Below, one piece after another: positions 59,167 through 64,000 of a DNA stretch of 64,000 nucleotides. Source of the DNA: Sipunculus nudus (lineage: Eukaryota > Annelida > Sipuncula > Golfingiida > Sipunculidae). How positions within the stretch are numbered: position 1 is the first letter of the stretch; the number at the start of each line of letters is the position of its first letter. The notes below the pieces were generated by a model, which was given only the letters and a program-made list of their open reading frames with translations, had not been told where the DNA came from and ran no database searches. Made by a program: the position numbers and the translations under genes. The stretch is from positions 51,372,079 to 51,436,078 of the forward strand of contig CM049309.1 of the NCBI GenBank assembly GCA_026874595.1. The letters run 5' to 3'.

Positions 59167-61819
59167 ATTTTTAGCTCAGCTGACTATAAGTCATCTGAGC
59201 TATAGTCGTGGTCCATTGTCCGTCGTCCGTCCGTCTGTCTGTCTGTCCGTCCGTCCGTCCGTCCATCCGTCCGTCCGTAGATGTGGCACGTTTTCAAACT
59301 GTAAGACCTAGGAATCCAAAATTCGGCATAATGTTAGATGTCCCCATGATCTCCTACCAAGCCGAAAACTGGGTCTTTACGACTTCGTTCCTTTGAGAAA
59401 TTAAGGAAAAACCTTAATTTTTTATTAAAAACCTATTTTCACACTTCAGGACTGCCTAATATCAAAACCACTCATCTGTTTTTCCTCATATTTACCATAA
59501 ATATTCCTCTATATAGTTCCTATGTACATTCAAGAAATTATGTCTGTATTATATAATTTAAAAAAGTTATGGACCCAAACATAATGCATTTTGTAAAAAA
59601 TCAGGAAAGATATTTGATCACTTAACACAAAACATGTTAAAGCTATGGACCTTTTTTTCCAGGAATATAACTTTAATTAATCAAAATTAAATTGTATACC
59701 CAAAATTAGATGAAAATCTTTTAAATTTTTTAAAATATTAAAAAAATTAAAAAAATTGGTACCTTAAATTTTTGCCAACTTTGACCATGGCACGTTTTTT
59801 TCCTGTAAGTACTGTGGATTTAATTTTCACAGCATGTTTTTGTTAGCTTTTCAACTGTTAACACCAAAAATTTGAAACCAGTTGATTAAATACTGTAGAT
59901 TTTATTCAAATTTTCAAGCACCATGTAACATTGTTTACATCAAGCTAGTGTTATGCAGTTTGCAAGAGCTCAGCTCCCCAGCTTCAGCTCTTAGTTCCTT
60001 AAATTTGGCATACAGTTAGATGTCTCCAAAATCCCCTACCATGCCAAGAATTTGGTCACTAGGACTTAATACCTTCAAGATATTAATGAAAAACTTCATT
60101 TTTCATTAAAAACCCATTGTTACACTTCAAGACTGCCTAATATCAAAACCACTGATCTGACTTTAGTCATAAATAATATACATATTTTTCATTCTCTTTG
60201 CACATGCCAGAATGATGTCAGTATTGCGTAATTGTTTTAAGTTATGGGCCCAAACATAATGCACTTTGTAAAAAATCAAGAAATATATTTACTCCCTTAA
60301 CAAGGGGATTGCTGAAGCTAGAGATTTTTTGTCAGGGATGTAACATTATTTAATCAAGATTCAATTGAATACCCAAAATTAGTTATGAATTTTTCAAATT
60401 TTATAAGTTATTGGTATTAATGTAAAATTAGTAACTTAAATTTTGGCCAATTTTGACCATGGCACGTTTGTTTCCTGTGAGCACTGTTGATATAATTTTC
60501 ATATCATGCAAACATAAGGATTTCAGCTTTTAAGTTTAGAAAGCTGAAAGAAATTGGCCAAAAATTGTAGCTTTTATTAATGTTTTTATGAGACCCTGTC
60601 AGACTTTGGCTCTCTCCAGCCCCTCTTGAGTCACCTGTATATTGACCTTGTTGAACTATCAGCAAATTATGCACGCTTGAGGCGAGGCATACACCAGAAT
60701 CCAGGCAGCTTATGGCCAGCCACAGTTGATCCAGGTGTCCAACCCAACTCATCTAGTAGTTTTAACCAACTACATAACAATAAACAATAAATTAATAAAT
60801 TTTTATTGGTTTTTAATAAAAAATTAAAGAAAAATTGAAAAGGAATTTGTTAGTTTATAATAACAGGAAATTAACTTGCAGTTACTGATGATATAAGAAT
60901 CTTGTATCGATGGATAGAATGTCACGTATTCCAAATAACACCATGCAGTCACCTATGGTATTTTTCAGTTCAATTTTAATGATAAAGAAGTAAATCATAT
61001 CATTCATTACTAATCATTAGGGATCATATGAAGGAAATTAATGATAGACAAAGATGCAGTTGATAATATTAATTCAGATTCCTACTGTGTCTAGTGTGTA
61101 CATTGATGTGAAATTAGTCCAAAATAAATTTTTTACAGTTATTTTTTAATATAAATAAAAGCCATAAAACCAGGTACTTATGATCATTATTTAAATGTGT
61201 GAATTTTGTATATTCTGGATTCTCAACATCATTGTTTAGTGAAAAATGAATAAACACCAGACATGGTGCGAATACTTTGTAATTGTATTTAAATATGAAT
61301 ATGATTATGTACTCCATTATAAAATTTCTTGCATAAAGAATGGGAATTCAGGTAAAATGAAAGTATATGAATACCAGTGCAAATACTTTCAAAATGTATT
61401 CATGAATGCATTCATGAATATATTCTTTAATATTATTTTAATAATCTTTTAAGTTATATTTCATTTTAAAAAATCACATGATTCTCTTATTATTTTTAAT
61501 AAAAATTATATTTGGGACAATATTGGTAATTTTTTTTTAATTAATAGTTAAACCCTTATATTATATATTCTGCTTATAAGTTATATGGCCAAGTCAAAAT
61601 CTGTGTGACAATAGTACTCCATTTGTTAATAAAATAAATGAAATCAATCCTCTTCCCTGTCTTCAACGGTACTATCAAAATCATACATAAGCTAAACAAC
61701 AACAACTCATAATACAGCTTATATTTATTACCACACAAAACCAGCATGTGCCTCATTTCTAAATAATATTTTTTTATCATATATAACAGCTGAGCGTCGT
61801 GACCCATAGGTCCCTTGTT
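59167..61819 (+). mobile_element. Helentron-like element, family 1b, long copy with duplicated interior
   Basis: 5' end tttttagctcagctgactat then aagtcatctgagctatagtcg; 3' end acagctgagcgtcgtgaccc then ataggtcccttgtt. The interior occurs twice: tttgaccatggcacgttt near 59780 and again near 60456, 676 bp apart. The AT-rich stretch 60780-61780 has no gene. Confidence 0.65.
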
Positions 61820-61919
61820 TTTTAATTGTGAAGCTGTTTCCACTCCAATGTACAAAACAGTTCTTGAGTAATCCAGAAGAAAATAATTTCCATTTAAACC
61901 ATTCAATTGAAATATAATT

Positions 61920-62700
61920 AAACCCATCAGTAGGTATAATTTAATTATATTTGAGCCAAATTATGGATAAATAAAGGTGCAATTTAGAATTGTGAATTCT
62001 GAATCAAGTGTTGTTTTCAGATATGTATTGTTTTGCAAATTCAAAAATATATTTTATAACAAAATTGATACAGCTGTGTGAATAAATCGAAGTCACCTGA
62101 GCAAATTAGCTGTGAATGAACTTAATTATTCAGATATATATGTTATACCTTTAAATGTTAAGTCAGATTTATTAACTTGAAAAAAAAATTGATGTAAAAA
62201 AAATGAGGATCATATGCAAAAATCCTTTCATTATATTTTCACAGCAGGCACATGTGAGGAGATAATCTGTTAAAATCTGAAATATGAAAATAAAAGCTCA
62301 CAAATTAGGCCAGTCATTGAAGTCTGTATAGAGTGTCTATTTTATCATTTGCTTTGTCAGGTTCCAGGCCACCCACTTTGGTCACCAAGCTCTGATTTGG
62401 TAACGTTATTTCTGGACATATGAGTCAAATTATCGGTAAATGAAGGTGTAATTTAAAATTTTGAAGTCAGATTAAATTAAAGATACAGTTGTGTATGAAA
62501 ATATAAACATAAAAATGGATGCATCTGTATGCATTATGTGAGATTAATGACAGAATCAAGGATTAATGATGATGCAGTGTAGCACTGTGAATCAACTGAT
62601 ATATTCGGATACCTATGTTATATTGTAATTGTATAAAATACATAATATACATGAAAAAATTGATGTAATAAATGTTGTGGATCAAATGCAAATATTGTGC
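61920..62700. repeat. Further family 1b interior fragment
   Basis: tattttcacagcaggcacat and aggccagtcattgaagt-tgt through ccacccactttggtcacc match 57905-58070 of the preceding 1b copy. No ends. Confidence 0.5.
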
Positions 62701-62992
62701 AATACAAAATACCAGTAATATTCACGTATATAGTTCCTATGTACAACCAGGAATGAGCTCAGTTATTGTAATATAAAAAAGTTACATGTGGGTCGATACA
62801 TCCAGCTTACTGATTGCTGCATCATTTTTACAGCCAATTCACATGTATATTTATATGATCACTATTATTAGACCCAAGTCAGTATTTCATAACTCATATT
62901 GAAAATCTAGAGACTTATCCAAATATATTTCTTTATTTGAAAAAAAAGAAACCATTCTATACCCATGATTATATCTGAATATTGTAATTGTA

Positions 62993-64000
62993 TCCGCCAA
63001 AAGGAAGTTTTGCGGATACTATGTTTTTGACCGGGTACTGCCGCCGCTGCCGCCGCCGCGTTCGTTTCCGGAGAACTCCTCTGAGACTACTTGACAGATT
63101 TTTCCGAAACTTACACCAATTATCGGGTCACATGTTAACTGGTGCCTAACCAATTGGCCTTGACCTCTGACCTTTCCTCTCTGCCCAGTGTCCGTTTGTG
63201 CTTATGTTTCCACACATAAACCCACATATCTCGGGAACCGTTTGACCCATCAGGAAAAAAATTTTGTACAAAAATGTAGCCCTTGGATAGCTTTATAACA
63301 TACACAAAAAATGGTGGCGCCACCTGCAGCCATTTTTGCTCATTGTCCATCTGTTCATCTGCCTTCAGTTAAAATCACTCATCTCTCTGCAGTGGTTTGA
63401 CTAATTCACCTGAAATTCGGCATGCGTATACATCCTAGATAGCTTTCTTGATTTTATGACAGGTGGTGCCACTAACATTCACGTTCACGCTGCAGACATC
63501 CTAGCTCATATCTCAGGAACCGTTCGACCCATCAGGAAAAAATTTTTTTACAAATGTAGCCCATGGATAGCTTTATAACATACATAAAAATGGTGGCGCC
63601 ACCTGCAGCCACTTTTGCACAGCGTCAATCTGTTTGTCTGCCTTTAGTTAAAATCACTCATATCTCTGCAGTGGTTTGACTAAATTACCTGAAATTTGGC
63701 ATGTGTATACATCCCGCATAGCTTTCTTGATTTTATGACAGGTGGCGCCACCTGCATTCACATTCACGCTGTAGACATCCATGCTTATATCTCCGGACTT
63801 GTTCGACCAATCAGGAAAAAAATTTTACACAAATGTAGCCCTTGGATAGCTTTATTACATACACAAAAATGGTGGCGCCACCTGCAGCCATTGTTGCACA
63901 GCCTCCATCTGTTTGTCTGCTGTGGGATAAAATCAGTCATATCTCTGCAGTGGTTTGACTTTTCAACCTGAAATTTTGCATGTGTATACATCTTGGATAG
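62993..64000 (+). mobile_element. Helitron 5' part with a 279-bp tandem repeat, cut by the window edge
   Basis: Starts TCCGCCAAAAGGAAGTTTTG then cggatactatg after an A: the same 5' design (TC plus hairpin plus gatactatg) as the Helitrons at 45256 and 47925. GGTGGCGCCACC starts at 63313, 63592 and 63871, exactly 279 bp apart; a second copy of the site in each unit starts at 63462 (variant) and 63741, also 279 bp apart. The (gccgcc)n run at 63039-63060 is shared with 45297-45310. Confidence 0.7.

Noticed and set aside
61574..61927. 117-codon minus-strand frame
   Set aside because: AT-rich, no recognisable domain, and it overlaps the 3' end of a repeat element.

Overview
The window is animal nuclear DNA: AT-rich, intron-dense and full of repeats, with no prokaryotic gene organisation. 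The only host gene I recognise is PPIP5K (the Vip1/PPIP5K family of diphosphoinositol pentakisphosphate kinases) on the + strand. The repeat content (non-autonomous Helitrons with internal tandem repeats, many short elements with hairpin ends, tRNA-like SINEs) and the divergence of the protein from vertebrate PPIP5K suggest a mollusc, most likely a bivalve. That species guess is inference.

Layout. 1-1470: wreck of a DIRS-like tyrosine-recombinase retrotransposon with its inverted repeats. 1470-2260: unique-looking DNA. 2260-8516: tandem repeat arrays, ending in a 4-kb Helentron-like element. 8742-56278: PPIP5K, eighteen coding exon positions giving 778 codons from the start methionine, read through the whole ATP-grasp kinase domain and well into the histidine-phosphatase-like domain. 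The gene runs off the right edge inside an intron. Exon position 12 exists in two tandem versions whose frames make them mutually exclusive. Intron 3 (11087-16439, GC-AG) holds a mariner-type MITE and a minus-strand Helitron that itself contains another element. Intron 15 (31561-53806, 22 kb) is the main repeat sink, with a 5.7-kb Helentron-like composite carrying two nested Helitrons. 56279-64000: last visible intron, with more Helentron-like copies, a 145-bp tandem array and, at the edge, the 5' end of another Helitron with an exact 279-bp tandem repeat.

The most interesting structures are: (1) the tandem exons 12a/12b plus a broken third copy; (2) an 83-bp tandem array in front of exon 3 that repeats the 3' splice site and the first part of the exon; (3) a 150-bp-period array carrying eight estrogen-response-element-like palindromes, four of them perfect; (4) several repeat families that differ in sequence but share the 12-bp palindrome GGTGGCGCCACC and, in two of them, a period near 336 bp; (5) clean Helitron and hAT ends that let insertion order be read.

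All exon joins come from splice signals, phase continuity and remembered family sequence. No alignment or transcript was available.
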